Positions 9,022-18,839 are shown, numbered from the stretch's first letter. The stretch is 64,000 nt of DNA from Nitrosomonas marina (GCF_900110145.1 NZ_FOCP01000002.1:62001-126000); one strand, 5' to 3'. The notes: generated by a model from the sequence alone, not told the origin. Translations and numbers: made by a program.

Positions 9022-9383
9022 CGTATATCAAATTTAGGCCGATAATTCAGTAACTGTATCTTTGCAAAATCATGTTTGTTTTTCAACATGACATGTGTCC
9101 GCAAGACCTGATTTTTATCTGTTACACATAGTCGGAAAACGCCCGCAAATCTTACGAAAATGTACAAATATCACTATTTGCGCTCGATAACTTCACATTT
9201 TTTTTATAAGCTTATTCTTATAATGGTTATTATATTTACTTATACAGCCGATATAAAAATAAAATAACGTAAACTGAAAATAATCAGCCGGAATGACAGA
9301 CATTATTGTTTTTTATATTTTACTTATATATTCTGACTGATCAAAAACAACCCAGTGAACAAAAAGTAAAAAGGACACTAGAC
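9022..9383. promoter_or_regulatory. Divergent intergenic region between arsenosugar operon and two-component pair
   Basis: A 362-base, AT-rich stretch that must hold the promoters for the arsenosugar operon (minus) and the response regulator gene (plus). A TATAAT hexamer sits at 9219-9224, but the nearest -35-like TTCACA (9192-9197) is 21 bases away, too far for a standard sigma-70 site, so no promoter is claimed. No coding frame is convincing. An operator for an arsenic repressor was looked for by eye and not recognised. Confidence 0.45.
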
Positions 9384-9788
9384 ATGACAAAAAGAATCGC
9401 ACATGTTGATGACGACCCGGATATTCGCGATGCCGTGGCACGCATACTGGAAAAAAACGGTTACGAAGTTGAACATTATCTAACCATGAAGGATTTTATC
9501 GCGTCACTGGAACAAAACAGCAATCCGCCCGATCTGGCCATTCTGGATGTTATGGTTGAATCGATGGATGCTGGATTGACTGCTTACGCAGAGATTCAAA
9601 AAAATCATCCAAGTATTCAAACTATTTTCTTGACCTCATTAGGTGACATGATACGGCAATACTTTGACAAAGAGTCAGATAAATGGGTTTGTGTCATGGA
9701 AAAACCTGTTGAGCCTGACAGTCTGCTCAGCGTTATCGAGGACCGTCTTTCTCAAAAGAAAAATAACCAGATCGGTAAAGCGCACTAA
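9384..9788 (+). CDS. Single-domain response regulator (CheY-like receiver)
   Basis: A 134-residue stand-alone receiver. The acidic pocket is D9-D11 (VDDDP), the phosphorylation site is D55 (AILDVM), the switch residue lies in FLTSLGD and the conserved lysine in MEKPVEP. There is no output domain, so it must act through a partner or by phosphotransfer. The ATG at 9384 has AAGGA at 9371 and is preferred over an upstream in-frame ATG at 9306 that would add an unrelated hydrophobic extension. It is followed 27 bases later by a histidine kinase gene, a likely cognate partner. Confidence 0.88.
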   Translation: MTKRIAHVDDDPDIRDAVARILEKNGYEVEHYLTMKDFIASLEQNSNPPDLAILDVMVESMDAGLTAYAEIQKNHPSIQTIFLTSLGDMIRQYFDKESDKWVCVMEKPVEPDSLLSVIEDRLSQKKNNQIGKAH

Positions 9789-9815
9789 TTAAAAAAACAA
9801 CAAAAAGGATCGGCC

Positions 9816-11303
9816 ATGGCGAGTGTTCATTTTGACTGGAAAAAATCCACGGATACTGTTGTGTTACCCGCCAGCAACAATTACAGCGACTGTGCCGCCA
9901 AGCTCAGCGATGATATATTAATCAGCAACATTCGCTGGTTTATCATTTTTCGTTGGGGCGTTATCGGTGCGTTGATTCTGATTCATGTAATAGCGCTGCT
10001 GGTGCCGGATACATTGATACAGTTCCGCATAATCGAAGAAAACAATTGGCCGATCACGATTACGTTAATTCTTGGCGTAGCCAATCTATTCTATATATAC
10101 GCACTGAATTCCAGCAATCCCGGTAAATTAAATACACCATCAGTTAATCTATGGTTGCAGATTATTATCGACCTGGTCTGTTTGTCCGTGGTCGTGCATT
10201 TTATCGGCAGTACAGCAACACCAGCGCCTTTTTTCTATATTCTTCATATTGCACTGGCATGCATTTTCTTTTCAACCCTAGAGAGTCTGCTCGTCGCACT
10301 GCTTGTCAGCGCAATGTACACCCTTGTACTGTTGATTGAATATTCCTTTGCCGGTCAGTTTTTCATAACGTTTTCAGTTGACCCAGCCATCGCTCAGAAC
10401 GGCAAAACCAAGAATCACATGCTGTTCTGGATGATCGCGCTAGACATCCTGTTTTTTACCGTGTGGTATCTGGTTTCTCGGTTATCCCTCGTCGTCAGGG
10501 CACATGAGCATCAACTGGCTGAAGCCTACAAGCGCATTAACCAAGCACAGCACGAAAAAGACCAATATGCCGTTTTGATGACACACCAGCTAAAATCACC
10601 ACTGGATGCTATACGCAGCAAAATTAATTTAATAAAAGGCGGTTACTGCGGAGAGGTTCCCGAAGAAATTAAAGATACGTTGCTTAAAATCGACCGACGT
10701 GCAACGAATATGGCTGGTTTGATTCTGGATTTGCTCAGACTTCAGCGGCTTAAAGAAACCTGCTCATGCAGCGCCGAGACCAAACCCGTTGACATCCAGG
10801 AAACCGTGCTCAAATGCATAGACAAGCTGACGCCGGTAATCAATACTAAAAATATCACTTTTAACATTTCTGTCGATCCATTTGTTTATAATGGCATCCC
10901 AGATCAGATTGAGATTCTGGTAGAAAATATTATCGCCAACGCAATTACTTATTCGCATGAAAACGGATCGATTGAAATTACATCAAATATCAGTAAGAGA
11001 GGTAAAAATACAACGCTGACCATTACCGATCACGGCATTGGCATTGACAGCGATGACCTGCCAAATATCTTCAATGAATATTTTTACTCACCGCGCGCCG
11101 CTTCCCACAATAAAGCCACCAGTGGAGTCGGCCTGTCGATTGTCAAAATAGCGGCTGAAAACAATTATCTGAATATTGATGTTACCAGCGAGCCCGATAA
11201 GGGCACTGCGTTCACCGTCATGTTCCCTAAAGTACAATTTCCTTCCACAACTGAGAAAACAAAATCCAGTTCATTCCTAGGCAGCTCACTACAGCAGCAG
11301 TGA
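9816..11303 (+). CDS. Membrane sensor histidine kinase
   Basis: A 495-residue kinase. Residues about 35-225 hold some six hydrophobic helices with little periplasmic sequence, so it may sense something in the membrane. A short helical linker leads to the H-box with H257 in THQLKSPLDAI, the N-box ENIIANAITYS, the G1 motif DHGIGID and the G2 motif GVGLSIVK. The start has AAGGA about eight bases upstream. It is cotranscribed with the single-domain receiver before it. Its 3' end overlaps the convergent methyltransferase gene by 15 bases. The signal is unknown; nearness to the arsenosugar operon is the only hint. Confidence 0.9.
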   Translation: MASVHFDWKKSTDTVVLPASNNYSDCAAKLSDDILISNIRWFIIFRWGVIGALILIHVIALLVPDTLIQFRIIEENNWPITITLILGVANLFYIYALNSSNPGKLNTPSVNLWLQIIIDLVCLSVVVHFIGSTATPAPFFYILHIALACIFFSTLESLLVALLVSAMYTLVLLIEYSFAGQFFITFSVDPAIAQNGKTKNHMLFWMIALDILFFTVWYLVSRLSLVVRAHEHQLAEAYKRINQAQHEKDQYAVLMTHQLKSPLDAIRSKINLIKGGYCGEVPEEIKDTLLKIDRRATNMAGLILDLLRLQRLKETCSCSAETKPVDIQETVLKCIDKLTPVINTKNITFNISVDPFVYNGIPDQIEILVENIIANAITYSHENGSIEITSNISKRGKNTTLTITDHGIGIDSDDLPNIFNEYFYSPRAASHNKATSGVGLSIVKIAAENNYLNIDVTSEPDKGTAFTVMFPKVQFPSTTEKTKSSSFLGSSLQQQ

Positions 11304-11966
11304 ATTTCCGGAGCCAGTTTTTTTTACAGCGCGGTAAAATGCGAGGGTGCCAAAAACGGTATTTACCGCTTGTAGCTTCACAACTTCACAGAATCCGGCA
11401 CGTTCGAATATCTCGGGCAATCTTCCGGCTATGTTGTCGCGGGTGCTGTCGAAACCGTCCATCAGTTGTACTGTATAGAAAAGGTATCTCATTAGCCGAC
11501 TCGCGGCACGTCCCCAGTCCATAACGTACAACTCCCCGCCAGGTTTTAAAACACGCAGCAATTCCGACGCAGCCAAAGCTTTGCTATCACTGCTCAGATG
11601 ATGAAACAACAGACTTGACAGTACACGATCAAAATGACGATCGGGATACGGTGTATGTTCAGCAAATGCTCGAACAAAATGGATGCCGGCCTGCCGCTTT
11701 TCGGCTTTTCGGCCTGCCTGAATAAGCATCGCATGATCGCAGTCGAGTGCCGAAATATCAATACCAGGATAATACTGCTTTATCAGCACAGCCAGCGAGC
11801 CTGTACCACAACCGAGATCAAGCACGCGCTGCCCGTCAGCCAGCCTGGCCTGAATCATCAATGCATACCAAAACCGGTACCCGTAACCGGCGCAACCAGC
11901 AACCCGGTCATAAAATGAAGTCAGGCAATGAAAACCCAAAGCCGGTACATATTTTTTACGTGCCAT
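11289..11966 (-). CDS. Class I SAM-dependent methyltransferase (UbiE-like)
   Basis: A 225-residue methyltransferase with the SAM motif LDLGCGTGSLA, the post-I acidic residue in ALDCDHAML, and LLRVLKPGGELYVMDWG. The FYD motif near the N-terminus and overall layout resemble UbiE/COQ5-type enzymes, but it lacks enough specific sequence to name the substrate. It is minus strand and its last five codons overlap the end of the histidine kinase gene. The next gene on the same strand upstream, 80 bases away, is a UbiH-like hydroxylase, so a quinone-related role is possible but unproven. Confidence 0.82.
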   Translation of the reverse strand: MARKKYVPALGFHCLTSFYDRVAGCAGYGYRFWYALMIQARLADGQRVLDLGCGTGSLAVLIKQYYPGIDISALDCDHAMLIQAGRKAEKRQAGIHFVRAFAEHTPYPDRHFDRVLSSLLFHHLSSDSKALAASELLRVLKPGGELYVMDWGRAASRLMRYLFYTVQLMDGFDSTRDNIAGRLPEIFERAGFCEVVKLQAVNTVFGTLAFYRAVKKTGSGNSLLL

Positions 11967-12046
11967 CTCGTGATTTTGTCACCACATACCGCCGGAATCC
12001 TTGTCATTTTTAAAAACTCACGACCCAGTTGAAAAATGCCTGATGC

Positions 12047-13219
12047 TCAGCCTCTTGACCCGAAAATCATGCGCCGAGAGACAAAACGTTTCATTGGCGG
12101 ACAATTGTCCAGCAGGGTCAGTCCAATGCCGCACAGATGCCCGAGCAGCGTATTGTCATTAGAAAACAGCTTGATCAGTGAATCCGTAAAAATGCGACCA
12201 CCCTGACTGTCTGCACGCCGTCGATGACGATATCTTGCCAGCATTGGTAACGCGCCAATTTCCTTATTTTCAGAAGCAGTTGCAGTCAATTCCAGCGCAA
12301 GCTCATAGGCATCTCTGAGGCCGAGATTAAAGCCCTGTCCGGCTACAGGATGTAGAGTTTGGGCAGCGTTCCCGACAAGTGCAATACGTTGCGTAGTCGG
12401 TGAAATTGCATATTTAAGCGCCAGAGGAAACCCTGAACGCTTCCCGGTGGAGACAAAACGTCCCAGCCGGTCGCCAAAATGATTGTACAATCGCCGTAGA
12501 AATTGTGCTTCATTCAGCGCCAGAATTACTTTCGCGTTTTCAGGAGACGTCGTCCAAACGAGTGCAAAGTCATCTCCTGAAGGAAGCAATGCAACCGGTC
12601 CTTCTGATGTAAAACGCTCGTATGCAATACCAGTTTGCTGAACTTCGGTTTTTACATTGGCCACAATTGCCCATTGATCATATGCTTCGGTTTGATAGGC
12701 GATGTCTTCAATCTGACTGCTGAGGCGGCCGCCATCAGCCAGCACCAGCAGCTTTGCAGTCAAGTCTTTTTCAGCGCCTTCATGCTCATATTGAACGTAA
12801 CCCAAATACTGATCTGTTGAAAAGGTTTTTACAGCAACACCGGTCTGATACTGAATTTCGTTATTAACTGTAGCTTCATACAGAGCACGATACAAATCAT
12901 GATAATTGACCACATAACCAAGTGCCGGAACGCCAGCATCTTCGGTCGTCAAAACGGTACGACCGAAAAAACCCTTATTTGAAATATGTATAGTCTGTAT
13001 CGGTGTATGCCTGTAAAGCCTGTTCCAGACCCCCAGTCGTTGCAAAATCAGATAGCTGCCGTGTGAAAGAGCCAATGGCCGCTCGTCATCCACTTTTTCT
13101 GGCAATCCCCGTGCCTCCAAGAGCAGAACGGTCAGGTTACAGTCTCGCAGCGCCAGCGCCAGCGCCATACCCACAGGGCCGCCTCCGATTATCACAATAT
13201 CGTAGTGTTTATCTTGCAT
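12047..13219 (-). CDS. UbiH/UbiF/COQ6-family FAD-dependent hydroxylase
   Basis: A 390-residue flavin monooxygenase likely to hydroxylate the ring in ubiquinone synthesis. The FAD motif GGGPVG is near the N-terminus, the DERPLALSHGS segment is the usual substrate-side motif, and the UbiH/COQ6 signature HPVAGQGFNLGLRD is complete, preceded by LVGNAA. GGAAA before ATG 13219 supports the start. Which ring position it modifies (UbiH, UbiF or UbiI) cannot be told from motifs alone. It is between the methyltransferase and dnaB, all on the minus strand. Confidence 0.88.
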   Translation of the reverse strand: MQDKHYDIVIIGGGPVGMALALALRDCNLTVLLLEARGLPEKVDDERPLALSHGSYLILQRLGVWNRLYRHTPIQTIHISNKGFFGRTVLTTEDAGVPALGYVVNYHDLYRALYEATVNNEIQYQTGVAVKTFSTDQYLGYVQYEHEGAEKDLTAKLLVLADGGRLSSQIEDIAYQTEAYDQWAIVANVKTEVQQTGIAYERFTSEGPVALLPSGDDFALVWTTSPENAKVILALNEAQFLRRLYNHFGDRLGRFVSTGKRSGFPLALKYAISPTTQRIALVGNAAQTLHPVAGQGFNLGLRDAYELALELTATASENKEIGALPMLARYRHRRRADSQGGRIFTDSLIKLFSNDNTLLGHLCGIGLTLLDNCPPMKRFVSRRMIFGSRG

Positions 13220-13401
13220 GAATTTCCATCACAAATTGTTGAGGCCGCACACTCTCTCAAGAAGTCTGCCGCTGAGATATATCTGCTGCATCAGATTGAT
13301 TTTGTAACACTGTAATCTTGGTTATTTAAATTGGATTCGCACGCCGCGCACAGTCAACAGCTGCTTCTGTTTTAAACCAAAATCCGTTCCAATACAGTCG
13401 T

Positions 13402-14832
13402 TTAATAATATTCCTGCTTGGCGTAGCTCTCAAAACGTGTATACTCGCCCAGAAAAGTCAAATTGACCTTTCCGATCGGTCCGTTACGCTGTTTTCCAAT
13501 AATAATTTCTGCAATGCCTTTATCCTGTGTTTCAGGATTATAGACCTCGTCACGATAAATAAATAAAATAACATCGGCATCCTGCTCTATTGCGCCCGAC
13601 TCCCGCAGATCAGACATTACCGGGCGTTTGTTGGGTCGCTGTTCCAGGCTGCGATTCAATTGCGACAGCGCGATTAGCGGCACTTTCAGTTCCTTGGCCA
13701 GGCTTTTTAGAGCGCGAGATATTTCCGATATCTCGGTTGCCCTATTTTCACCCGGGTTGCTTGATGACATCAGTTGCAGATAATCTACGACAATCAATCC
13801 TAGCTCGCCATACTGACGATAGAGCCTCCTTGCCCTTGCCCTGACCTCAAGCGCGCTAAGTGCGGCGCTTTCGTCTATGTGAATAGGCGCATCACTGAGC
13901 TTACCCAGGGCATGCGTCAACTTCGGCCAGTCATCATCATCCAGTCGTCCGGTACGAACTTTATGCTGATCAAGCCGGCCGACCGAACCTAACATACGCA
14001 TAGCGAGCTGCGCACCACCCATTTCCATGCTGAAAACCGCTACCGGCTTCTCAAGCTCCAAAGCAACATGTTCAGCAATATTCAGCGAGAACGCCGTTTT
14101 TCCCATTGATGGTCTACCGGCAACGATAATCAGATCACCGGGCTGGAAACCTGAGGTCTTCTGATCCAAATCATGAAACCCTGAAGCAATACCGGTTACA
14201 TCGTTGGGGCTTTCCCGACTGTATAGCAGTTCGATGCGCTCAACCACCTCTTTCAAGAGTGGCTGGATGTCAACAAACCCCTGGTTATTGCGCGCACCTT
14301 CTTCAGCAATTTCAAACACCCTGGACTCGGCCTCATCAAGCAGATCAACAGCCGACCGTCCGGCAGGATTGAACGCAGACTCCGTTATCTGAACACCCAC
14401 TTGGGCCAGATTGCGCATTATCGAACGCTCCCGAACTATCTCTGCATACCGTTTAATATTTGCAGCAGATGGTGTGTTCTGCGCCAAAGCACCAATATAG
14501 GAAAGTCCGCCAACCGTTTCCAATTCTGCAGACAGTTCCATTGATTCGGCAACGGTAACTACATCAGCCGGCTTATTATGCTCGATTAATTTACATATAT
14601 GTTGAAAAATCAACCGGTGATCATGGCGATAAAAATCATCGCCTGTTACGATATCTGCAATCTTGTCCCAGGCTTGATTATCCAGCATCAATCCACCCAG
14701 CACCGATTGTTCAGTTTCTATAGAATGCGGTGGCGTTTTGTAGGTTTCCAACACCTCGCTGGTCGTGACATTAAATATGGATTGGGCCATTGGTTTTAGC
14801 GGATACTGAATACTGGATTCCGATTTTAGCAT
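13402..14832 (-). CDS. dnaB: Replicative DNA helicase DnaB
   Basis: The hexameric 5'-3' helicase of the replication fork. The N-terminal domain has PPHSIETEQSVLGGLMLDN, the RecA-like motor has the Walker A motif GRPSMGKTA, a DYLQLM Walker B-type segment, and the arginine-finger region NKRPVMSDLRESGAIEQDADV. At 476 residues it is slightly longer than usual at the N-terminus. ATG 14832 is listed; an internal ATG at 14790 is equally possible, as neither has a clear ribosome site. No intein or insertion. It is the housekeeping copy by length and motif completeness. Confidence 0.96.
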   Translation of the reverse strand: MLKSESSIQYPLKPMAQSIFNVTTSEVLETYKTPPHSIETEQSVLGGLMLDNQAWDKIADIVTGDDFYRHDHRLIFQHICKLIEHNKPADVVTVAESMELSAELETVGGLSYIGALAQNTPSAANIKRYAEIVRERSIMRNLAQVGVQITESAFNPAGRSAVDLLDEAESRVFEIAEEGARNNQGFVDIQPLLKEVVERIELLYSRESPNDVTGIASGFHDLDQKTSGFQPGDLIIVAGRPSMGKTAFSLNIAEHVALELEKPVAVFSMEMGGAQLAMRMLGSVGRLDQHKVRTGRLDDDDWPKLTHALGKLSDAPIHIDESAALSALEVRARARRLYRQYGELGLIVVDYLQLMSSSNPGENRATEISEISRALKSLAKELKVPLIALSQLNRSLEQRPNKRPVMSDLRESGAIEQDADVILFIYRDEVYNPETQDKGIAEIIIGKQRNGPIGKVNLTFLGEYTRFESYAKQEYY

Positions 14833-15298
14833 TTACTGGATTGCTATTAACAAAAAGTAAATAAAAAAATAATACTGAAGTTCATATACACTGCTCTGCA
14901 ATAAATCATCCACACTACTTCATAAAAAATCGGCTCATAATAGATATTAAAATAACAGGATTATGATTGAATAATTAGAAAGCTATTGGCATATCATATG
15001 TTCAGATTCAAATATCTGCGGCATACCGACAACGATAATGGTTTAGTCTTCTGCACTTGCAGCTCGAAACGGCAAAATCAGTCATAATGATTTATCAGTT
15101 GATATAGTTGAATATTTCCTGCAGCAACAGTTCTCTTCAAAACAACTTAAAAAACGTTTCTGTCTTTCAAATTCCGCGTTGATCCAAGTGATATACTTTA
15201 TTCATGGTTTCATCACATTGCAGTACGTTATGTCGGAAAATTTTAAACACATTCAAATCGATGTTTGATGCTATTGTTTTTTCTAAAAAGCTAACAAC
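14833..15298. other. AT-rich divergent intergenic region, no gene seen
   Basis: A 466-base gap between dnaB (minus) and the porin gene (plus). It is AT-rich and must contain both promoters, but no clean -35/-10 pair could be assigned. No tRNA, convincing small coding frame or strong hairpin was found. Confidence 0.5.
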
Positions 15299-16522
15299 AT
15301 GACAGCTTTTGACAAAATACAATGCTCGGCAATACTGATAATCTCCACATTAATTCTGGCATATGGCCAGGTTGCTTCAGGGTTCGAAATTGGTATTGGG
15401 GACTGGCAGGCACATGGCTTTGCGAGCCAAGGCTACACCTACACATCAGGCAATAATTTCTTTGGTAAAAGTCGGCATGATGGCAGTTTCGACTTTAGGG
15501 AAATTGGAATCAATGTGGCCGGTAACATCTATCCAAACGTTTTGATCGCTGCACAAGGTCTTTATCGAGATGCCGGTGGCTCAGACACGGATGATTTTCG
15601 CTTGGATTTTGCCAATTTAGATTATCAATACCCGATCAACAATGAAAGCACTATAGGCATCCGCCTGGGCCGAATAAAAAACCCGTTCGGTCTGTACAAC
15701 GATACACGCGATGTTATTTGGACCCGGCCGAGTGCGACTTTGCCGCAGTCAATCTATTTTGACGCGCTGGCTTTGCGTCAGGCAATGATCTCATCTGACG
15801 GCGGGCTGATTTATGGCCGCCACTCATTTGGCAATCATACACTCAGCGCTGAATTTGTTACAGCCAATCCCCTTGATAACACGGGTGGCGCAACAGAGTT
15901 TTTGACTGGATTATCAGATGCACCCGGAAAAATGACCGGGAGACCACTGTTTATAGGTCGCGCTGGTTATCAATGGAAAGAAGGCCGGTTTCGCCTGCTG
16001 TTCAGTATCGTAGACCTCAATCGAGATTTTAAATCATCTTCTTCCACCATACCTTCTGGAAATATCAAAACGACATACCCGCTGGCCTCGGCGCAAATCA
16101 ATCTGGAAAAATGGAGTTTCACGACAGAGTATGGTCAAGTCATGACCAAACGCAGTGAATCATTATTCAGGGGTATTCCACTGGACATGACTTCAGAAAG
16201 TTTCTATGTTCAGTCCGAATACCGTTTTGCCCCTGACTGGACTGCATTGCTGCGCTTTGACGCATTCTTTGCCGACATTCATGACCGCAGCGGAAAAAAA
16301 ATGGCTCAAATGACAGGGTTGCCAAAACACATGTTTTTTTCAAGGGATATAACGTTCGGCCTGCGCTGGACATTTGCGACAAATTTTATGGTTGCGGCCG
16401 ACTACCACAGGGTCCATGGTACGGGTTGGTTATCACCTGCAGACAATCCAGCCCTTTTGCGAGGCTCCGGGGGGGATCCCAACTGGGACCTGGTAACAGT
16501 CATGTTTTCCTATCGTTTTTAA
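15299..16522 (+). CDS. Outer-membrane porin-like beta-barrel protein
   Basis: A 407-residue exported protein. Residues about 10-28 form a signal peptide core (ILIISTLILAYGQVASG). The mature part is a run of amphipathic strands with many Gly, Asn and aromatic residues, and the chain ends in FSYRF, with the terminal Phe used by the BAM machinery. The region GIRLGRIKNPFGLYN is typical of porins of the phosphate-selective/OprO-like or related families. Substrate is unknown. It stands alone, 248 bases before the KS-ACP pair. Confidence 0.8.
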   Translation: MTAFDKIQCSAILIISTLILAYGQVASGFEIGIGDWQAHGFASQGYTYTSGNNFFGKSRHDGSFDFREIGINVAGNIYPNVLIAAQGLYRDAGGSDTDDFRLDFANLDYQYPINNESTIGIRLGRIKNPFGLYNDTRDVIWTRPSATLPQSIYFDALALRQAMISSDGGLIYGRHSFGNHTLSAEFVTANPLDNTGGATEFLTGLSDAPGKMTGRPLFIGRAGYQWKEGRFRLLFSIVDLNRDFKSSSSTIPSGNIKTTYPLASAQINLEKWSFTTEYGQVMTKRSESLFRGIPLDMTSESFYVQSEYRFAPDWTALLRFDAFFADIHDRSGKKMAQMTGLPKHMFFSRDITFGLRWTFATNFMVAADYHRVHGTGWLSPADNPALLRGSGGDPNWDLVTVMFSYRF

Positions 16523-16664
16523 CTTAACCTGTTGTAATTTATTACCCTATTCCGAAACGAAGCGCACTGTGGCTGCCCGCTGCCAAAAATAAAAAAGCAA
16601 AAATTCTGTGGGAACCGGCCATGCCTGATACACAAGCACGGTTTCTCTATACTGATCAGGTTGT

Positions 16665-16694
16665 TTGACAACAATTCAGGCTATGCAGTATATT
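16665..16694 (+). promoter_or_regulatory. Sigma-70 promoter for the KS-ACP pair
   Basis: A perfect -35 hexamer TTGACA at 16665-16670 and -10 TATATT at 16689-16694 are separated by 18 bases. The predicted start near 16701 is about 70 bases before the ketoacyl synthase ATG. Position, spacing and orientation all fit. Confidence 0.6.
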
Positions 16695-16770
16695 TCGAAT
16701 TGTTAAAAGATTGCATTCAATTTATCAAGTACTTGACGCCCTATCCAAGAACCTTCAATTCAAATTCACT

Positions 16771-17994
16771 ATGCGCATTGTTGTAACCGGAATGGGAATC
16801 GTCTCGCCAATAGGCTCCAGTGTCGATGAATTCTGGAATGCAGCCATCAATGGCATTAATGGTATTGGTCCGATCAAGTCTTTTGATGCATCAAATAACC
16901 GGTCTCGCATAGCAGGCGAAGTAAAAGATTTTGACCCTAAATCGCTTCTATCAAACAAACAAATTGAGCAAACGGATCGCTTTACACAGCTGGCTGTATA
17001 TGCGGCTAATCAGGCAATCATAGATGCCGGAGGTCTTGATCATTATGAGCCGCGCCGACGTGCAGTCAGTCTGGGATCTGGCATGGGCGGATTTGCAACA
17101 TTTGAATCTTCAGCAGAACGCAGACTAAAGAACCGGTCAATTCCGCCCTTTACCGTTCCCCGCACAATGGCTAATTCCGCTGCCGCCTGGATTGCCACCA
17201 TACATGAATTAAAAGGTGCAAACCTTACCTGCAGTACAGCGTGTTCCTCTGGCGGCAATGCAATCGGTATGGGCCTTGACATGCTGCGCGCAGGAAAAGC
17301 GGACGCTGTTGTCACCGGCGGTGCAGAGGCCTGCGTATTACCTTTAACGATTTCAGGCTTTGAAGCCTTGTATGCGCTATCAACCGGTTTCAATGATAAT
17401 GCACAGCACGCCTCTCGCCCGTTCGCAAAAGGCCGTGACGGCTTTGTAATGGGAGAAGGCGCGGCCATTCTTGTGCTGGAAAAGGAAGATACCGCAATAC
17501 GACGAGGCGCCAGTATTTATGCACAACTGGCTGGCTACGGATGTGCATGCGACGCAGCCCATCTGGTAGCACCCGACATAGACGGGCAGGTCGCGGCAAT
17601 GACGGCTGCAATTCAGGACGCCGGAATAACGCCTGATTCAATTGACTATATAAACGCTCACGCCACATCCACACCACTCGGGGATGTCATTGAAACCAAG
17701 GCAATCAGGCAGTTATTTGGAAAACATGCCGAAAATATCATCATCAGCGCCACAAAATCCATGATTGGACACACTATCGGTGCATCTGCAGCCATAGGCA
17801 GCATTGCTGCAATCCAATCGTTACGTACAGGTATGGTTCATCCGACAATCAATCTGGAAGAAGCAGACCCGGAATGTGATCTCAATTATGCGCCAAATAC
17901 AGCGTTTGCAAAAACATTGAATACTGCTCTGTGCAATGCATTCGGATTCGGCGGCAACAATGTCAGCCTCGTTTTCTCAAAACCCAATGTTTAA
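16771..17994 (+). CDS. Beta-ketoacyl-ACP synthase II (FabF-like)
   Basis: A 407-residue condensing enzyme that extends acyl-ACP with malonyl-ACP. The Cys-His-His triad is present: C158 in TACSS, H297 in NAHATSTPLGD, and H334 in MIGHTIGASAA, with K329 just before. ATG 16771 gives RIVVTGMGIVSP, the family's usual N-terminus; an upstream ATG at 16711 would add 20 unrelated residues. It is followed 15 bases later by its own ACP gene but not by fabD, fabG or fabH, so this is a detached pair and may serve a special lipid rather than bulk fatty acid synthesis. Confidence 0.92.
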   Translation: MRIVVTGMGIVSPIGSSVDEFWNAAINGINGIGPIKSFDASNNRSRIAGEVKDFDPKSLLSNKQIEQTDRFTQLAVYAANQAIIDAGGLDHYEPRRRAVSLGSGMGGFATFESSAERRLKNRSIPPFTVPRTMANSAAAWIATIHELKGANLTCSTACSSGGNAIGMGLDMLRAGKADAVVTGGAEACVLPLTISGFEALYALSTGFNDNAQHASRPFAKGRDGFVMGEGAAILVLEKEDTAIRRGASIYAQLAGYGCACDAAHLVAPDIDGQVAAMTAAIQDAGITPDSIDYINAHATSTPLGDVIETKAIRQLFGKHAENIIISATKSMIGHTIGASAAIGSIAAIQSLRTGMVHPTINLEEADPECDLNYAPNTAFAKTLNTALCNAFGFGGNNVSLVFSKPNV

Positions 17995-18009
17995 AATAAG
18001 CAATCTAAT

Positions 18010-18270
18010 ATGAACACAGAAAATATTGAAGCAAAAGTAATTGAATTTATTGCGTCGAAAGTAGAGGAAGTAGATGCGTCAACAATAACCGCCGAGTCCG
18101 AATTTGAAGCGCTTGGCCTCGACTCCATGGATCGGGTTCAGTTACTATTTGACGCCGAGGAAACATTTGGCGTGACCTTCAAGGACGATGAAGTCAAAAG
18201 CTTTCATTGTGTCAAAGATATTATCGACTACATTAGCAATCACCAGCCGGTTTCCTCAGCTAAAAATTAA
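18010..18270 (+). CDS. Acyl carrier protein
   Basis: An 86-residue acidic ACP. The phosphopantetheine attachment serine is S39 in LGLDSMDRVQL, the canonical DSM motif. Acidic helix II residues (FDAEETFG) should contact the partner synthase. It lies 15 bases after the FabF-like gene and shares its promoter. The C-terminal tail is a little longer than in housekeeping AcpP (about 77-80 residues), supporting the idea of a specialised carrier. Confidence 0.93.
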   Translation: MNTENIEAKVIEFIASKVEEVDASTITAESEFEALGLDSMDRVQLLFDAEETFGVTFKDDEVKSFHCVKDIIDYISNHQPVSSAKN

Positions 18271-18323
18271 TAAGATCGGATTCAGGGTACTGTACGATTT
18301 ATTTTGTGTCTTACTGAAAAAAA

Positions 18324-18749
18324 CTACTCGCCATGCACTGTAATCAGGATTTTTCTGCTGCCTCCATCATTACGATGCTCGCATAAATAGATTCCTTGCC
18401 AGGTACCCAGATTCAAACAACCATTGGTTACAGGGATAGTCAGGTTATTATCCAGCAAACTGGATTTTAAATGCGCAGGCATATCATCCGCGCCTTCATC
18501 ACGGTGTCTGTAATACAGTTCGTTTTCCGGCACGCTGTGGTTAAAGTACGTTTCAAAATCCTGACGCACGTTTGGATCCGCGTTTTCATTCACTGTCAAT
18601 GATGCTGATGTATGTTGTATAAATATATGCATCAAACCAATGTTGAAATTTTTAAGTTCCGGCAACTGCAGCGCGATTTCGTCAGTAACCAGATGAAACC
18701 CACGGGTACGCGGATTTAACTGGATTTGTTTTTGTAACCACATAGACAT
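18324..18749 (-). CDS. YjbQ/UPF0047 family protein
   Basis: A 141-residue member of the YjbQ family, which has weak thiamine-phosphate synthase activity reported in some members. Family motifs are HTSASLTVNENADP, DADxP-like acidic residues and HRDEGADDMPAHLKSSLL, then LGTWQGIYLCEHR. The conserved histidines form a likely metal site. ATG 18749 is listed; ATG 18743 and GTG 18761 are alternatives with no clear ribosome site to decide. It is convergent with the ACP gene; the two stops are 54 bases apart. Confidence 0.88.
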   Translation of the reverse strand: MSMWLQKQIQLNPRTRGFHLVTDEIALQLPELKNFNIGLMHIFIQHTSASLTVNENADPNVRQDFETYFNHSVPENELYYRHRDEGADDMPAHLKSSLLDNNLTIPVTNGCLNLGTWQGIYLCEHRNDGGSRKILITVHGE

Positions 18750-18839
18750 AGTACGACTCACAATAATTCACAAATATTCATTAACCAAAACAGAAGCACA
18801 ATGTGTACCGGGGTGCTTTTGTCACATTAAACAAGCATA

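Noticed and set aside
9192..9224. Possible promoter TTCACA - TATAAT before the response regulator
   Set aside because: Spacing is 21 bases, outside the normal range; only the -10 looks good.
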